Shown: positions 46,652 to 60,915, counted from the first letter of the stretch. The stretch is DNA of 64,000 nt from Aphelocoma coerulescens (GCF_041296385.1 NW_027184079.1:124001-188000), one strand, 5' to 3'. Program-made: numbers and translations. Notes: generated from the letters alone by a model not told the origin.

Positions 46652-47059
46652 TTGTGCTACTACTTATCCCTCTTCCAACCATCCCCAAAACCACTGGCGC
46701 TTAACTTTAGGCTTCGAGATGCAGCAAACACAGTGGTCGCTTCCAAGGAGAGGGGAAATAGAGAGTGCAGCGGGGAGTTTAGGTGGCTTTACGTAAGGCA
46801 AGGGGAAGGTGCAGCCCAGCATTGGCTTTTTCTTCTAGTTCTTTTCTTCAGGAGAGCAGCTAGCAAGCAGGCTGCGAGAGGCAACAATGGGATGGCTCGT
46901 CTGTCGGAGAAGCCGCAGTCTACAGTGCTGCAGACTGCTGTGCACAGTTTTAATGCTGCTGTAAGTACACGGTACTTTTGGAACGTCTTCTCTCCTGACT
47001 CTCCCATCTCTGGGAGCTCTAGCTGCTTGAACCTGGCCACACTGAAGGTGTGTGGACGT
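46652..47059 (+). repeat. Diverged satellite unit (copy C)
   Basis: Direct copy of 4,628-5,035. Confidence 0.7.
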
Positions 47060-48493
47060 GGTCGCGCTGCGAGTATCAAGTCTTCCAGAGAAGAGGGATA
47101 GTCAAGAAATGCTTTCTCACCTGGCCTATCTCTCAGTCCGAACTGTGGCTTCAAACGCTGCGCTGCAAGGGTGGACTTACCCACTTGGAGAGAATGTGAT
47201 GATGCTCTAGATATAGTTGCGAAGGAAAGTGCTGCTCACTGGAATGTTTCGCCTAGTTCACAGACTTTAAAAGGACTAGGAAGGCCAACGCCTTGTTTTA
47301 GCACTTGTTCTCTGCGTGCAGCTGCTGGATGTTTGGAAGGGCTTTGGGATCCGCCAGAGGTGGAGGGTAGGATGCTACAGAGAGCTTGAAGGAAAGTGCC
47401 TATCTCCAGGGCCTTTGATGCAGTTCAGCGGGTGCGAGTGGCATGTTGAGCATGTTCATGATGGCACAGAAAAGGTTCTGAAAGAAAGAGGCCGTGCTGA
47501 AACTGCCTTTACTTTTGCCGCGTAGAAACTGCTCAGCCAACAATGAAAAGATTCGTCTTGCTTCCCCGCTACGCGCAGGGTTACATCCTTTTATGTCTCC
47601 AAGAGGCAGGATGCACAGCGGAGCTCTTCCACCAACTGCTTCCACACGACTGGGGCCGCGCCAGCCAAGCGCTTTTTGCCGGGCACTGTCAGCGCTCATG
47701 GAAACAACCACACGACGGCGCTGCAGACTTGCAAAAGAAGGCCAAGCACCTGGCCCAGCTCGAAACCACCCCAAGGGCAGACAGAGGCAACTTGCAAACG
47801 GCCCTGCACTCAAATCAACGGTGTCAGGACAAAAAGGTTGCCCTCATCTTCCCCTTCCAAGAGCACACTCTTCTTTACACCACACCTCTTTGGCCCATAC
47901 AAATCTTTTCCCTCTCGCAGATTCCGCCCACCAACTTGAAACCATCTGGCAAAAACAGGGCTCAAAACAGTGCCAGCTGAGGAAGATCTTGCTGCCTACA
48001 ACTTCACCTGCACCCCTCAAACTAGCAGCACACACGCTGTTCTCAGCACTCTCCTTCTCAGCTCTAGGTACCATCCTAAGCCTTCCCTCTCCCAGAGTCA
48101 GGATCCAAAGGCAACGGCACCAGGGACTGCTCACACACTGAAGGCACCAGGACAAATAGCTTAAGAGCTTGGCCTTTGCATTCCCACTGACAGCTCAACA
48201 GCTCGAACCCAGAGAGAGCTCTGCCTGTTGGGAAAAGCCTTTAAAATCCCTAGGAGTACCTGATGTGCACATCCAAACCTGCCTTCCTTGCCAAAGAGAG
48301 CAACTACAAGCCCATCTCCAAAGAAACGGCATCCCCTCCTCCAAAATACAACACATCCAGCGACTGATCCGCCTCCAGTATTGAATATGTCCAACAATTG
48401 CCCCCACACGCACAGGGGCCAGAAGAGAAATGTCTTGCTGGACTATTCCTCCCCACAGTACCTTAACATCTGCTCCAGCAACACTGGCACTAT
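47060..48493 (+). other. Unassigned arm sequence (copy C)
   Basis: Direct copy of 5,036-6,469, with the 215- and 145-codon frames still open at 47,494-48,141 and 47,543-47,980. Differences from copy A are mostly amino-acid-changing in both frames. No gene is called. Confidence 0.5.
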
Positions 48494-49664
48494 GTCCTTG
48501 CCTTCCCAAGGAAAGGCACTCCGAGTCTCTTGGCCTTGCCTTGTCTAGTTCTTCTTAAGGTACCCTTGCTCTGCTTCCTTTGCCTACGTCCGCCTTGCCT
48601 CGCACTGCCTACAACTTGCTGGCTTTGCTTTGCCCGGCCTACCACTCTTTCCCTTGCCTTCCATGCAGGCAAGGCGCTGCAAACCGAGTGCAGGCAATTG
48701 TGGGCAAGTCAAGGGAGAGGTAGGCAAGGCCAGAGCAGTGAGGGGAAAGCAAATGGAGTGGTAGACAAGAGAAGGTCCAGAAGTTAGAGGCAAGGCTGGC
48801 TGTAGGAAGGAAGGGCCACTGATGGGAAGGCCAGGCAGAAACAGGAAGGGCTCAGCAAGCCAAGGCCCTGGAGGAAAACAGTAGGCAGGTCATGTGCGGG
48901 GCAGGGCCCTGCAAAGGAATGCAAGGCTCCAGAGGGCTAGCAGGGCAAGGCAAGGCAAGTGTTGTGTTGCCAAGGCAAGGCCAGGCAAGGCAGGTGAGAA
49001 GTACATTCAAGGACTGCTGGTGCACAAAAGTGGCCAGGACCAAGTGCTCTGTGTGGCCTTGATCCCGCGTGGGTCATCTCTCCTCTGTACCTAAAAGACT
49101 TGAGCTACCTGCCTTCCCTTGTATGCAAAAGAACTCTCTTTCTGGTCCCCGAGCTCAAGGGCAAAATGTGAATTGCCCCTCCAAGGTTCAAGACATGCAA
49201 GGATTGCTCCCAGACAAAGGCTGCCCACAGAGATGAGTGTGGCAACATGCGTCCTCCCCTGGTCTTCCTCTCATGGGATCCTGAAACACCGGAGATGCTT
49301 GAGAGCTTTGAGATTCCTCGGAGGAGCAGAAAGGGCAGGGCAAGGCCCAGAAATGTCATTGAAAAGGGGTGTTGAATTCCAGGTGGGGGAGGGGTGAGCA
49401 AGGTCATGCAAGGCAAGGGAGGGGTTCAAGGGCAAGGCAAGGCAAGTGGTGGCTTTGCGAGGCGAGGCAAGGCAATGAGGGTCCTAGAAGGAAAAGGAAA
49501 GGTGAGGCCAGACCTAGACGAATGTGAAAGGAAGTCAGGTGGGGGGTGGGTGAGCAAGTCAGTGCAAGGCAGGGGAGAAAAGGCAGGTTGAGGGAAGGCT
49601 ACAGAGGGGGCAGCAAGGAAATGCAAGGCATGGGGAAGCATGCGAGGAGTGGGTGCTGCCAGCC
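48494..49664 (+). repeat. Degenerate GGCAA-type repeat (copy C)
   Basis: Direct copy of 6,470-7,640. Followed by the slightly longer (GT)n run at 49,738-49,758. Confidence 0.8.
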
Positions 49665-50475
49665 GGTGGGGATGGCAGGGGCGGGGCCACTGCAAGTAGC
49701 ATGGTGGGGATGTGGAGGGGGTGTTAGTGTGCGGGAGGTGTGTGTGTGTGTGTGTGTGCAGTGGAGTGCAGGGTAAGTGCAGGTGTGTGTGTGCGTATAC
49801 GGGGGTTTTGTGCCAGGTGCTGTGCCGGGGAGAGCCGTTCCACCGCAAGGAAGGTGTGGGCGTGAAAGGAGTAAGATAGATGTGTCTTTACAAAGAGACC
49901 GTGTGAATCTCTCCTTAGACAAGGCTAGGAATTTACAGGGGGGGAAGTAACAGAAGAAAGTATTCGTTCTAGAAACTGTTACTAATCAACAGAGACTGTT
50001 GCTCAGCCAAGGCCCTGCTAAATTCCTGAACCTAGAGCAAGGCAGCAAAGACTTCCCAGCATTAGGAATAGTTTGGTTTTCTTCCTTTTCCATTCCAAAA
50101 GGGGAGTGCATATTAGAGGGGGGCATAGAGTAGGCAGTTCCGGAAGTCTGTAATTCCCGAGTACCTCAGAGGGTGCTGTTGCCAGGAACTTAGCATCAGA
50201 AGGGAGCTGCATCCCGCAATCATTTGAGAGACTCCATGGCAAAAGCCCCATGGCCTCTCCCTGGAGTTGAAGAATGTTACAGGACTCCTCTGTCTCCTTT
50301 TTGGTGGATGAAGAAACTCAGAAAGCCACACTTCTGCCAGAACTCTCCAAGATGCCCCCTTTGCTCCCCGTGACTCCATCACTGCCCAGGAAGCTGTCTT
50401 TTCTACCGCAGCAGTTTGACATACAGTTAAAAGTCGTGTGGCAGAGAAAAAAGGCAAGAATTGGTTTCCAAGGGA

Positions 50476-51451
50476 TGGCAAACAAGAGATACCAGAACCT
50501 TTGGCCCTACCAATATTAAAGCAACTCCATTAAGAGAGTTCTTGCACTTCCTGAGGATTGGCAGAAGCCTATCTCATGATGTATGTTGCTGGGGGTCTTT
50601 TTAGACTGGCAAAAGGAGCTGTTGAAGGTTGCTTGATCTGTGCTAAAGCCAACAGCCAAGTTACAAAGTAACTTGCTAGAGGAGGGAGGCCTTGGGCTGC
50701 ATGGCCCTTCCAAAGATGCCAGGTGGATTTTCCGGAGATGCCCCAAGTGGCAAGGCTTAATATCTTCTGGTAATCGTATGTCAGCTAGCAAGGTGGCCAG
50801 AAGTATTTCCAACTACTTCAGTAATGACAGGATCTGTTCTTAAGGCATTTTTGGAACAAATCATTCCAAGATACAGCATTGTAGAAGCAATAGATTCAGA
50901 TAGGGGAACTCATTTTGCAGGAAAGATCCTTCAAGGGGTTTTGGCTTCTTTAGGAACACAATGGAACCTCCATAGGCCCTGGCACCCCCAGAGCTCGGCT
51001 CGGGTAGAAAACAATGAAGAGAGAAATAAACACCTTTTGAAGCTGGTAATAGAAACCAAGATGCCATGGGTAGGGCTTTGGACATTGGCTTTGGTGAGAA
51101 TGAGGGCCCAAGCCAGAAGAGAGATTCAGTTATCTCCCTTTCAATCGTTGTTTGCAATTGCCCTGGTAAGTCTCCACCCAGTGGGGGGGGGTAGAGGCAA
51201 GTGATGCATTTTTAAAACCATCTGTGGCCAGGATCCTGCTTCTTGTGAAACCCCTTCAACAGGAAACTCAGCTGGTGCAAGCCCGGCCTTTGGACTTTGC
51301 TGCTTTTAACATCCAACCAGGAGATTGAGTCCTAATTAAGGAGTAGAAAGAAGCGCCAGTGCTGGTGAAATGGCGTGGCCCATTCCAAGTGTCACTGACG
51401 ACAGAAAACAGCCGTCAAGTAAGCTGAACACAGGTGAACCCGTCACTCTCG
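50476..51451 (+). pseudogene. pol: ERV2 integrase remnant (copy C)
   Basis: Direct copy of 8,450-9,425. It differs in the context of the third catalytic residue (ctcgggtagaa here, ctcggctagaa in copy A). The Glu itself is kept. Confidence 0.85.
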
Positions 51452-51795
51452 GGTCAAGGTCTCTGAAGCCTCGGAGATTTGCACATCTCAGCTGGAGGAG
51501 AAGGCCGGGAGGCCGTGACTGACACTCTGCAGGAGTGGGCTGGAGCAGTAGGCAGTGCTTCGACATCGGAAGAAGCCCCGCAGTCCTACCTTCAGACCGT
51601 CTGCTGAAATAGACTGTATAGGCATCCCTCCTCTAGAATCTCCACTCACTTGGGGGCTAATACTTGTGGCCATTTTGTTACGTTAAGTGGTTTCTGTGTC
51701 TTCAATTGCCACAGGTGCTGCAGAAGACAACGGGAAAATTAGACTAGCTAATTAGATGACACTATTAAAACATTTTCCTTACTAATTCTACTTTG

Positions 51796-53476
51796 ATATG
51801 GTTAGCTGAGTTTAGGCCAGGAGTGGGAGAATCAATTTGCAGCCTTAGGAGAAGAAGTAGCAAAAGTTTTTAACCTTAGCAATTGCTGGCTCTGTGGAGG
51901 GCCAGGAGGATCTGAAGAGTGGCCATAGTTGGCTAGCCCAGCTGAACCTAAATGGTGGGTCAATGTGAGGGCCACAGTGGGATGGGATTTGGGGCCAAAG
52001 AAGGAAGTTCATGGCCACTTCATTCTTCTCCAACAGGCACTTATTGCCTAAATAGGATAGGGCGTGTCTATGTAGGAAAAGGCAATTGTCAATTGACTTT
52101 CCCTCTGGGCTTGAACAACTGGGTTTGGACCCCCAATTGCCCTCCTTCCAATTGTTCCAAATATCAAGGCAAATGCAATCAAATACCTGTTCGGCTCACT
52201 AACAGTAGCTGCGTAAGGCGTTCTTATCACACTTACCAAAAATATTTGGAAGCCTGTAAAGCAATGGGGAGGGACAAGGGGTTTTTTTGACCACCTGTTT
52301 TTGAGCAGTCCCCACAAAAATTCCACAAGTAGAAGACATGTTGTTTGTGATTATCAGTGGGAATGGCCACACCGGATTGGAACTCAAAGCCTTTTAGTGA
52401 GTTCTGCTCCAAATCCAACCAAGCAGCTTGCAGATGTAAATGTAGGTGGGAACCCTGTGCGGGAGCTTGGAAATGCAAATGCTGGGACCCTTATGGTGGG
52501 GCAACTCTTGTTGGAGGACCGTTAGGCCCGGGAATCCTGCTGTATTTTGAGCCACCAATTGATGACCATGGGTAGGTTCCTTTGCTAATGGAACACGGGC
52601 TTTGAAAGGACAGTATTGGATTTGTGGCCAACATGCTTAGCTCAGGTTACCTCCAAACTGGTCAGGGATATGGTATATTTAGTAGACTGTTGTTCTTTTT
52701 GCTACTACAAGTTCTGGGAAATCGCTTAGGAATCAAAATCTGTGATGATTTAATTAGAGAAAAGCAGTCAGCTGATGCAGCCCTGGCTGGAGGGAGCACC
52801 CCAAAACGGGGAAATGATGAACGGCCAACAGAACAAGTTACCCAACACGATGGACCAGCCCCTTGGAAACCTAAGGAATTAATCCCAGATGCCTGGGAAC
52901 CCATTTATCATTTGAAGGAGATAATTAGGTTACAAGCTGTCTCGGAAATAATTACCAACCAGCCAGCCACAGCGCTTGACCTTTTTGCTGACCAACCCAC
53001 TTAAATGAGGAAAGCGGTATTTCAACATTGGATGGTATTAGATTATCTGTTGGCAGAAGAAGGAGGAGTTTGTGGGAAATTAAATGACTCGAGCTGCTGT
53101 TTGCAAGCAGATGACAGCGGAAAAGTGGTCAAACAAATAACAAAGGAAATAACGTCAGCTCGTGGACCTGTCCAAATGTTGAAAGGATGGGGATGGGACA
53201 TGTTTTCATGGTTAACTGGCCAGCTCTGGGCTAAATGAATACGATTCCTCCTCTTACATGCTATAGCAACTCTCATCTTTTTACCATGTGTGACACCATG
53301 CTGGCGGCAGCTCTTTCAGCAGGTGCTCAAGGGGATGCCGCTAGCAGCCATGCCTACCTGATCCAGAAATGACTACAAAAGGACAGAAAAGGATGTCACT
53401 GCAAATAATAGCAAAACCCAAGAAGACTCCAGAAGAAAAAAATTAAATCCATGGTAATTAAGGTTTGTAAAGACAA
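51796..53476 (+). pseudogene. env: ERV2 env remnant (copy C)
   Basis: Direct copy of 9,770-11,450. TM fragments lie at 52,624-53,004 and 53,005-53,238, with the Cys-X7-Cys-Cys motif in the second. Confidence 0.83.
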
Positions 53477-54010
53477 ATACAGAGCAAATAAAAAGAGGAG
53501 GGATTAAAAGGAATGAGATGGATGAGTCTTTACAAAGAGACCGTGTGAATCGGCCTGTAGACAAGGCTAGGAAGTTATGGCTAGTGAAGTAACAGAAGAA
53601 ACTAGGAGTTCTCTAGAACTGTTACTAATCATCAGAGACTGTTGATTAATCAAGGCCGTGTTAAATTCCTGAACCTAGAGCAAGGCAACAAAGACTTAAG
53701 AGCATTAGGAATGGGGTTCTTTTCTTTCTTCTCGATGCCAAGAGGGGGGTGCATATTAGAGGGGGGCGCATAGAGTAGGCAGTTCCGGAAGTCTGTATCT
53801 CCCGAATACCTCAGCCAGTGGGGAAAAGGAAGAGGGTGCTGTGGCCGGGAACTTGGCATCAAAAGGGGGCTGCATCCCGCAACCGTTTGACAGACGCCAT
53901 GGGAAAAGCCCCATGGACTCTCCCTGTAGTCGAAGAATGTTGCAGGACTCCTCTGTCTCCTTTTCGGATATAAACCTCAGGCATCGTGGATTAATTTTCC
54001 CTAACGGCAG

Positions 54011-54950
54011 CGACCTGCCGCGTGGTCTCCGTGCTCCTCTCCAGCCCCCCGGAACGTGTAAAATAGTTCCCAGCGGCTCCCACCGCGCGTTGCAGACGGC
54101 TGCGCGGCCCCGGGGCTGCCCGCAGTGCTCCCCTGCCCCGCCAGGGCTGCCCGCGGGCTGCGGAGCCGCCTCGCCACCGGCGCGGCCAGGGCTGGGGCCC
54201 TTCTCGACAGCAGCCGAGGGGCTGCGGAGCGGGCGGCTGCCGGACGATCAGCTATTTTATGCCGCGCGGTGCTGCCGCCTCCATCTAGCTCTCCATCGCG
54301 CCGCCGCCCGCCGCCCGCCTGGCGCGCTCACGCTCGGCCGCGCTCGCCGCCCGCCCAGCCTCGCCGGAAGCTCTCCCGCCCGGGCTGTGCCCCGGCTCCG
54401 CCGGCAGCTCGGCAGGGCCCGGCCGCACGCGTGCTGCGTGGCTCGGAGCAGCCGCGTTGCGCCGCAGGCGACGGGGAAGGCGGGGCGGGCCGGCGCCATC
54501 GTGGTAGCGCGAGGAGAGGAGCGCCCGGGCGGGGCGGCGAGCGGCGCGGCGGTGAGCGCTTCTGCTTCCTGTCGCTCGGCGGCCGCCCACGGCAGGTGCC
54601 GTGTGACCCCGCGGAGCGGCGGGGCCGGCCGGGCGGTGCGCGGCGAGGCTTTCGGCCAGCGGCGGCCACAGCGAGAGGCTGCTGGCACTGCCCGTGCCGG
54701 TGGAGAGAGCGGGGATCCGAGGCCGGCCTTCCCCGGGCGACGAGGGGAGGCCGCCTTTGCCGCGCTGCCCTCCGTGCAGCATGTGGCCGATTCCGGCGAA
54801 CCCGGGGTCTCCGCAGCGGCGCGGGCGGGAGGGAGTGGGGAGCGCGCTCGGTGCCGTGCCGGCCGCTCCCGGCCAGCGCTGCGCTGCGCCGAGGCGTTTT
54901 CCCGCCCGTCCTGGGAAGGACATAAGCGACACCGTAGTTGGAGCTTAGCT
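54011..54950 (+). promoter_or_regulatory. CpG island (copy C)
   Basis: Direct copy of 11,985-12,925 with a 1-base deletion near 54,835, shared with copy B. CpG density is equally high in all three copies, so methylation-driven decay is not evident. Confidence 0.75.
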
Positions 54951-54972
54951 GTCAGGGGGTACAACTTCCCTC

Positions 54973-55701
54973 CATTGGCGACCTCCTTTTCCCTCTGATT
55001 CAGCTACCTTGTGGTAGGTGCGATGGTGCTGAAGAAGGGTGGCGGCTTAGCACAGTTGCTGTCATAGGTGGTGCGAGAGCTCCACGCAAGGAGCTTTGAG
55101 TGGCATGTGTGAGGGTAGGAGGGTACGGCACCCATAGCTGAAGGCAAAAAAGGTCAGGGCATGTCATCAGCCGCAGTCGTGCTAAGTTGTTCATCTTTGC
55201 AAACTGCTTGCCGAGTTGTTCCTTTCTTAGGTAATGGGGGCTTGTATCAACCAGAACTGCAAATGGTCAGTATTTGCAGAGAAGGTTACTTGGACTGTTG
55301 TTGAAGTGAGTGTAGCAGTTTCTATGGCATTCTGCAAAAAAAGTGACAGGTCTCCCTGTGTTCCCCAGTTCTTAACAAAGATGAAGTTAACAAACCCCTG
55401 AAAAGAGGTTTTGCAAAACTTCAGGGATATTTTCCTACTAGTACTGTAGAGACAACCATAGTCACCTTGTCTTTCCAAAAGTGAAGGTTCCCTATTTTTG
55501 TCCAAGAGCATCAAGTGCTTTTGATCAGCGTTTGTGTGCATGCATTAGCCTCGTTCTTGCTCTTCCTTGGAGAACTTTTACAATACTCACATGATCTGTG
55601 TAGGCTGCAGACTGCAGTGGTGAACTTCAAGGCTTCCAGCAGAAGGGAGATGCTATCCACATTTTGGATTCTCCTTAGCCTGAACCTTCAACGTCCAAGG
55701 C
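54973..55701 (+). repeat. Arm tip, left side of second spacer
   Basis: Direct copy of 12,948-13,676. The inverted partner is 61,248-61,955. Confidence 0.88.
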
Positions 55702-58091
55702 TTCACTTTTCAAGCAGTTGGAAGAGCTCCAAATTAAGACATGAACAGGTCTTAATTGACCTTGCCACCGCCTCAGTTAGTCAAGTAATGCTGTGCATTG
55801 GATTTGACTAGTGCAACATATGCTTAAAATATGTAGAGTAACTCCTCGATTACCCTCTCAGAAGGGTTGGAATGGAGAACAAGGAGTTCCCAAGACAAAT
55901 ATTTGGTGTACGAGGAGTAGAATTTAGGAGTTGATTGCAGAGCACTGCATGCACAAATGTCTAAGGAGAATCCATCTTTTGATGTCCCATCTATGCTTGT
56001 TCTCATTTGAAATCCTGCACATTCTGCAGGCTGGTTTTGTTAGGCTTGGGGCTGGGGAAGGAGTGATGGTGGGGGAGGAGTGGGTGTTGGTTTTGGGTTA
56101 TTTTTTTGTTTCCAGAATAGTGTACACAGAACTTGTGCCCAAAACCAGCAGTAGGAAACAATGCAGGTATAAAAGAAGGTCACAGAAATGTCAGATAATA
56201 CGAATCTGAAAGCGCTTCAGTATTTTACTCAGGAGTTTCACTCTAACAAGGTGATTTTCCTTCACAGAAATGTAGTGGCAGGCTTATGCCATGCTAGAAG
56301 TGATGACCTTTCTCTGCCCCAAATTGAGCAGCAAAAGGTTTTGGCTCTTAATTTGAACCCCTGAGCCAGCTGTGTTTCAGGCTGCAGAAGCTGCAGCTGT
56401 TGTGGCAGACGCGGGGTGCAGCCCTGCCTGCCAGTTCCGAGCTGGCCTGCGCTGGTGGCAGCCGTCAGCGCCCGGGGTCCCCTGTGCCACCCATGCCAGG
56501 GCTCTGCCTGCCTGCCTCGCAGCCCTGGTAGCCTCAGGAAAACATCGCACTACTCCATCTGCTTTAAAAACAAACAAGCAAACAAAAAGCTCCCTGTAAA
56601 TATATGTAGAAGTCTTGAAACTAATTCTCAGCGCTTGCTCGGAGTTTGTTGATGGAGCAAATGGATTTTGGATAAACTGCTATTGCTAGTACTACTTAGG
56701 TTCCTAAACTTCAGAAGGGAGGCTATGGTGGTCACGTACCCCTGAGGAATGTTGGGAACAGTAAGACAGCTCAGTCATTTCAAGGTGGCCAGAAAATGGG
56801 TGTGGCAGTGGAGTGGACACTCTGTGAGTAGGTAGCCTTAAGTCATGTAACGACATGCACTTCAGTGGGAATTTTGCATCAACACCAAGAGATTGTGTCA
56901 TGATGTGTTGCGTAACAACAAATTGGGCCAAAATTCTGCTGATTTTGACCAAGGTGGATGGGCCACCTTCACTTAAGCTGGCAAAGGGACATAAGTCAAT
57001 GATGTTTGAAAAACAGCCATGAAACATAGCCCCTTTAGTTTGTTGCTCTGTTGCAAGTCTGCAAAGCTCTGTTGACAGGTCATTGGAAGTAGCTGTTGGA
57101 ATCTAAGTGCAGTTGGACGCTTTGTCAGTCAGCATCAGCAGGAGGCTTAACGGTTTAGGTTGAGAGGTGGTGCATGGTTTTTTTTCAGAGGAATGGCCCA
57201 GTGAAGAGCAGTGTTCACTGCCATGACTGCCGTTGTAGCCTTCAAGAGCAATGGTTCATTCAGAGAGAACTTCCTTGGTTCTGCTGGTTTGGTTTCGCAG
57301 CTGGAGCAAAGGTACAGCACTGGAAGCAATTCCTAGGGCAGAAGCGGGAGATATCCGAAGCTCTGGACTTCGTTGCCTAAGTGAGCGTAGTCTAATTGGA
57401 AGAGTGGTGAGCATCAGTGATATCAGATTTTTTACAAGTTCTTAATTCTGTCAAAACAAGAAAGAAGGAGAGTGATGAAGATGAAATCCTTTCCTCTTCA
57501 ATCTGCCTATGCAACAACTTCAGCTGTAGTTGTAATGTGTATTCACCTATTTTGAATTGCCCAAAACCAGGCCTAGAGATGCTTCAGAGTCAGAGAAGCG
57601 GGTATTTGCTTTATTCGGCGCTGGGTGCATGGGGGATCACTCCTCCTAACACACACACACAGAGCACTCCATACAGTCCAGCATTATGTGTAAAATTTAT
57701 GAACATTCATCACAATTCTTGGGATAGGAGTGGTTCTAGAAATTACTTCTCGGAAGTCATTAATATCATTAGCATACGTGCCATGCATGCGCTGTGTACG
57801 CTGATGGGCGCACTGAGGAAGGCTCCTCTTCTTCCTCGAGGGTCTTTCTGATGAAGATCAGTAGTCTTTGTCACAATGCACTTTTTACCTTTCTTTCTGG
57901 AGCATGCGCAGTTCTTCGGTGGCTGATGCAGCGATCTCTGTGCCGGTTTTCAAAAGATCCTGTTCCTCTTATCTTGACAAGATTAAGGCGAATCCTGCTG
58001 CTTAGGTTTTGTGATTAACATTTGCTGTCTCTTAGTAGTTCACTCGTGTTTACATGAGTTAACTATGGATCAACCCCCTTCTCAATTTTAG
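55702..58091 (+). other. Second spacer, left part
   Basis: Direct copy of 13,677-16,066. It differs at a handful of sites by eye (for example near 55,820, 56,539, 57,229 and 57,510). No gene is recognised. Confidence 0.5.
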
Positions 58092-58158
58092 CACTGAAAG
58101 GATATTAGAGTCATTTAAAGAGATGTCTCCTATGGAGTACTATAAAACTGCCATAATG
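58092..58158 (+). other. Candidate internal exon (second copy)
   Basis: Identical to 16,067-16,133, including acceptor and donor signals. Confidence 0.35.
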
Positions 58159-59332
58159 GTAAGACGTTTTCATACAGTAGTTTTAGCACAGAAGTAATAT
58201 ATGTACAATCTTGGATGTTTCATCCTGCTGGCTCAGGAGCCAGTATTGAGCTTTTCTCCTTTAAATCCAGTCTTAGAGCTCTGCAAGGATCACTGCAGCA
58301 TGACGTTGTGACAAGGGGATGCTGATTCATGCATAAACCTTTGACGCTTTCCTTCTATCTTCAAGCAGCTTTGAAAACCAGTGATTATCTGGCATGTTGC
58401 GACTTGAGAGTCATGGTAAAGGTTTCACCAAACACTTTGTAATATCAGGCTACAGCTTTCATTCCTAAGGAAAGAGCATTGAGCAGATTGCTGGCAAAAT
58501 GCTGAAAGAATGAGCCAAAACCAAAATCCTTTAATGGGAAAGATGGAAAAAATTTAGATGTGTTTATTTGAACTAAAAATAATGTGGACCAAGCCTAAAT
58601 GTATTTCACACTAAATTCTTAGAACTGATTTTAAGGGAAGAAGTGAGAAAGATGAATTCCCAAGCGGAATTTTCAGCAGCATAATATTGAGCATTTATTA
58701 GTAGAACAAAGGCATATCACAGTGCAGGAGCACTTAGCAATATTGCTAGAGGCGTGGCTCCATTCATTTTACTGTGAACTTTAGTACTTCTTTAAACATA
58801 GTCCTTAAGCCCAGAAAGTCATTTACACTTCACTCAACTTTCCCCCCTCCGTCTCTGCCCCCTTGCGCCAGCACACGCCAGCACACTGCCACCTCGGTCC
58901 TCTGAGTAGCTCCAGAATTGAAGGCAGGCACCCCCCTCCGGTGCCTCCTCAGTCTCCAACCTAATTTGTAGTTGATGGGTTCTTTGGGAGGTGTGAGTTT
59001 TGATGAGATAACAGACTTCCTGGGATGCATGCGGTTTATCTTCTTTGTTTCTTGAAGATGTCTTGGTTTCCACCTCTGTAATTTCTCAACTGAAAGGACA
59101 TTTATTATCATGTGTTTCTTCCTACGTTTCCCAACATGTTACCACTCATTCGAAGTTACAATTTACTCTAGTCTTGTTTTTACTTACCTATATTTTACCT
59201 TAACACTATTTCTACATAGTACATTCTCACTTCTAAATGTTAAAGTGATAGATGCGAAAGACAAAATTTATCGTTCACTCATTTATCACAGGAGGAATGT
59301 GTTAGCTGCTTGTGTTGCAGTTCACTTGTAAT
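58159..59332 (+). other. Second spacer, middle part: nothing recognised
   Basis: Direct copy of 16,134-17,307. Confidence 0.4.
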
Positions 59333-60915
59333 TGTGGTCTATTACCGCAGGCCTGGGCCCTAGGGTGTATCACTGTGTCCCGCAGCCATAGGGAGGAGGA
59401 GGAGAGAAGATCCAGCAGGCAGGAATTGTGCACCAAGATTTATTCATTTAATTATTTCACAAACTCTTTTACAGACTTTTTTCTTCATAGTCTAATTGGA
59501 CAAAGGATCAGCCCCCCCCCTTGGGGTGATTGGCTAAAATCCTAAACCATCCATTGTCAAAATATTTTTCTACTAGACCATAAACCAGACTTTTCAAGGT
59601 TGCAGGTGGCTTGGTTGTTTACATACTCTGCTACCTCTTCTGTGAGAGAGAAAAGTCTCTCACAGACTTAGAAAATAGCAAGAAAATCCTCGCTAGCAGC
59701 ATTTTGGTATCTACAATTCCCCCTTTTTGTTTGATAAGATAACAACTCCACTATTAATCCTAAATAGAAATTTACATCAGTTATTAATTCTAAATATGTC
59801 CTTAAGGCTTTAACGATCTGACTCCATAACAAGAAATTTAAAGTTCAGTCTCTGCTTGTGGAAGGACCATCCCAGTCTCTGCTTGTAGAAGGACCATCTG
59901 CCTGATGGTCAACATCTTGGTCATCATCAGAAGAGTCTGATGGCTGATGATCTACATTCTGGTGGCCACTTGGATGGTTGGTGTTCTGGTCATCATTTGG
60001 AGGTTGCCTGTTCTGCCTCTGGTGCCGTAGGGCAGGGCGAACACATTTTGCAGCTAGCCACCGTACCCCAGTATCTGTAGAAACGCAAGCATAGCCACGA
60101 CCCCAAACCATAAGTTCCCGCAGGCCTTCCCACTGGTTAGTGAGTAAATTCCACACCCAGACTTTTGCCCAGGGCAGTTGTCTCTTGCCTGCAGATTGCA
60201 ATGAGAGAAAGTGATTCAGAAGAACAGGATTCTTTGAATTTTGTGGTACCGTAAGGTGATTAATTGTATACGAGCTTTTGCTAGTCGGCTTCAGTAACCA
60301 AATTCAAAGGTTCCTGTGAGAATCGTTGAAAAGCCATGATAACAGCCCTTAATTCAACTAACTAAGCAGAGTCTGACTCGGATTGGTGTGTTAATCAACC
60401 ACTGCAAAGGCAGTGTAGGATACTGTGCACCTTTGCGCACAGTGACCCCTGCTAAAAATTTGTCCCGATCCGTATGCCCCAGGCTGCCAACACATCCCGT
60501 CCCCAAAGGTTAAGGGAAGTGGTAGTAACATAAGGCCTAATTGTAGCTGTGTGCCCCTCTGAGTCCTTCACCGTCACAGGCCGTTCGCTTCAATAGCTCT
60601 GTGTGGTTCATCCTCATCCTGTGATGGCCGATCCCACTGGGGGTAAAGGCCATGAGGGAGGCCACGCAGAGAAGGAGATGATAGTTACATCAGCACCAGT
60701 ATCAATCAAACCTTGAAGCTGAGTCCAGGGCGGACGGGCGTTCGGCAGGATCAGGGTACACGTCATCTGTGGCCTTTGGTCAGAGATGTCTGCAGTCCAG
60801 AAGGCCTGCAGAAGTCCTGTAGATCCACTGCTGTTATCTTTGTGAGTTTGTTGTTCTATCCTGGGGACACAAGACTTAAAAGGCACTAATTTAGCAAGGC
60901 AGGTCTTTTCAGGAA
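59333..60915 (-). mobile_element. ERVK-type remnant, second copy
   Basis: Direct copy of 17,308-18,890: LTR 59,333-59,715, integrase C-terminus 59,845-60,201, RNase H fragment 60,270-60,385, protease 60,614-60,886. Same deletions, so they predate the 42-kb duplication. Confidence 0.8.

Larger units (their letters stand above)
49863..53964 (+). mobile_element. ERV2 copy C
   Basis: Direct copy of the ERV2 remnant, with LTR-like ends at 49,863-50,301 and 53,504-53,964 and the same internal deletion. Confidence 0.85.
46206..55701 (+). repeat. Palindrome arm C
   Basis: Direct copy of arm A (offset 42,024, then 42,026, then 42,025) and reverse complement of arm B (coordinates sum to about 85,003). 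It differs from A at about 20-25 sites by eye over 8.7 kb, and B shares some of these with C and others with A in blocks. Confidence 0.93.
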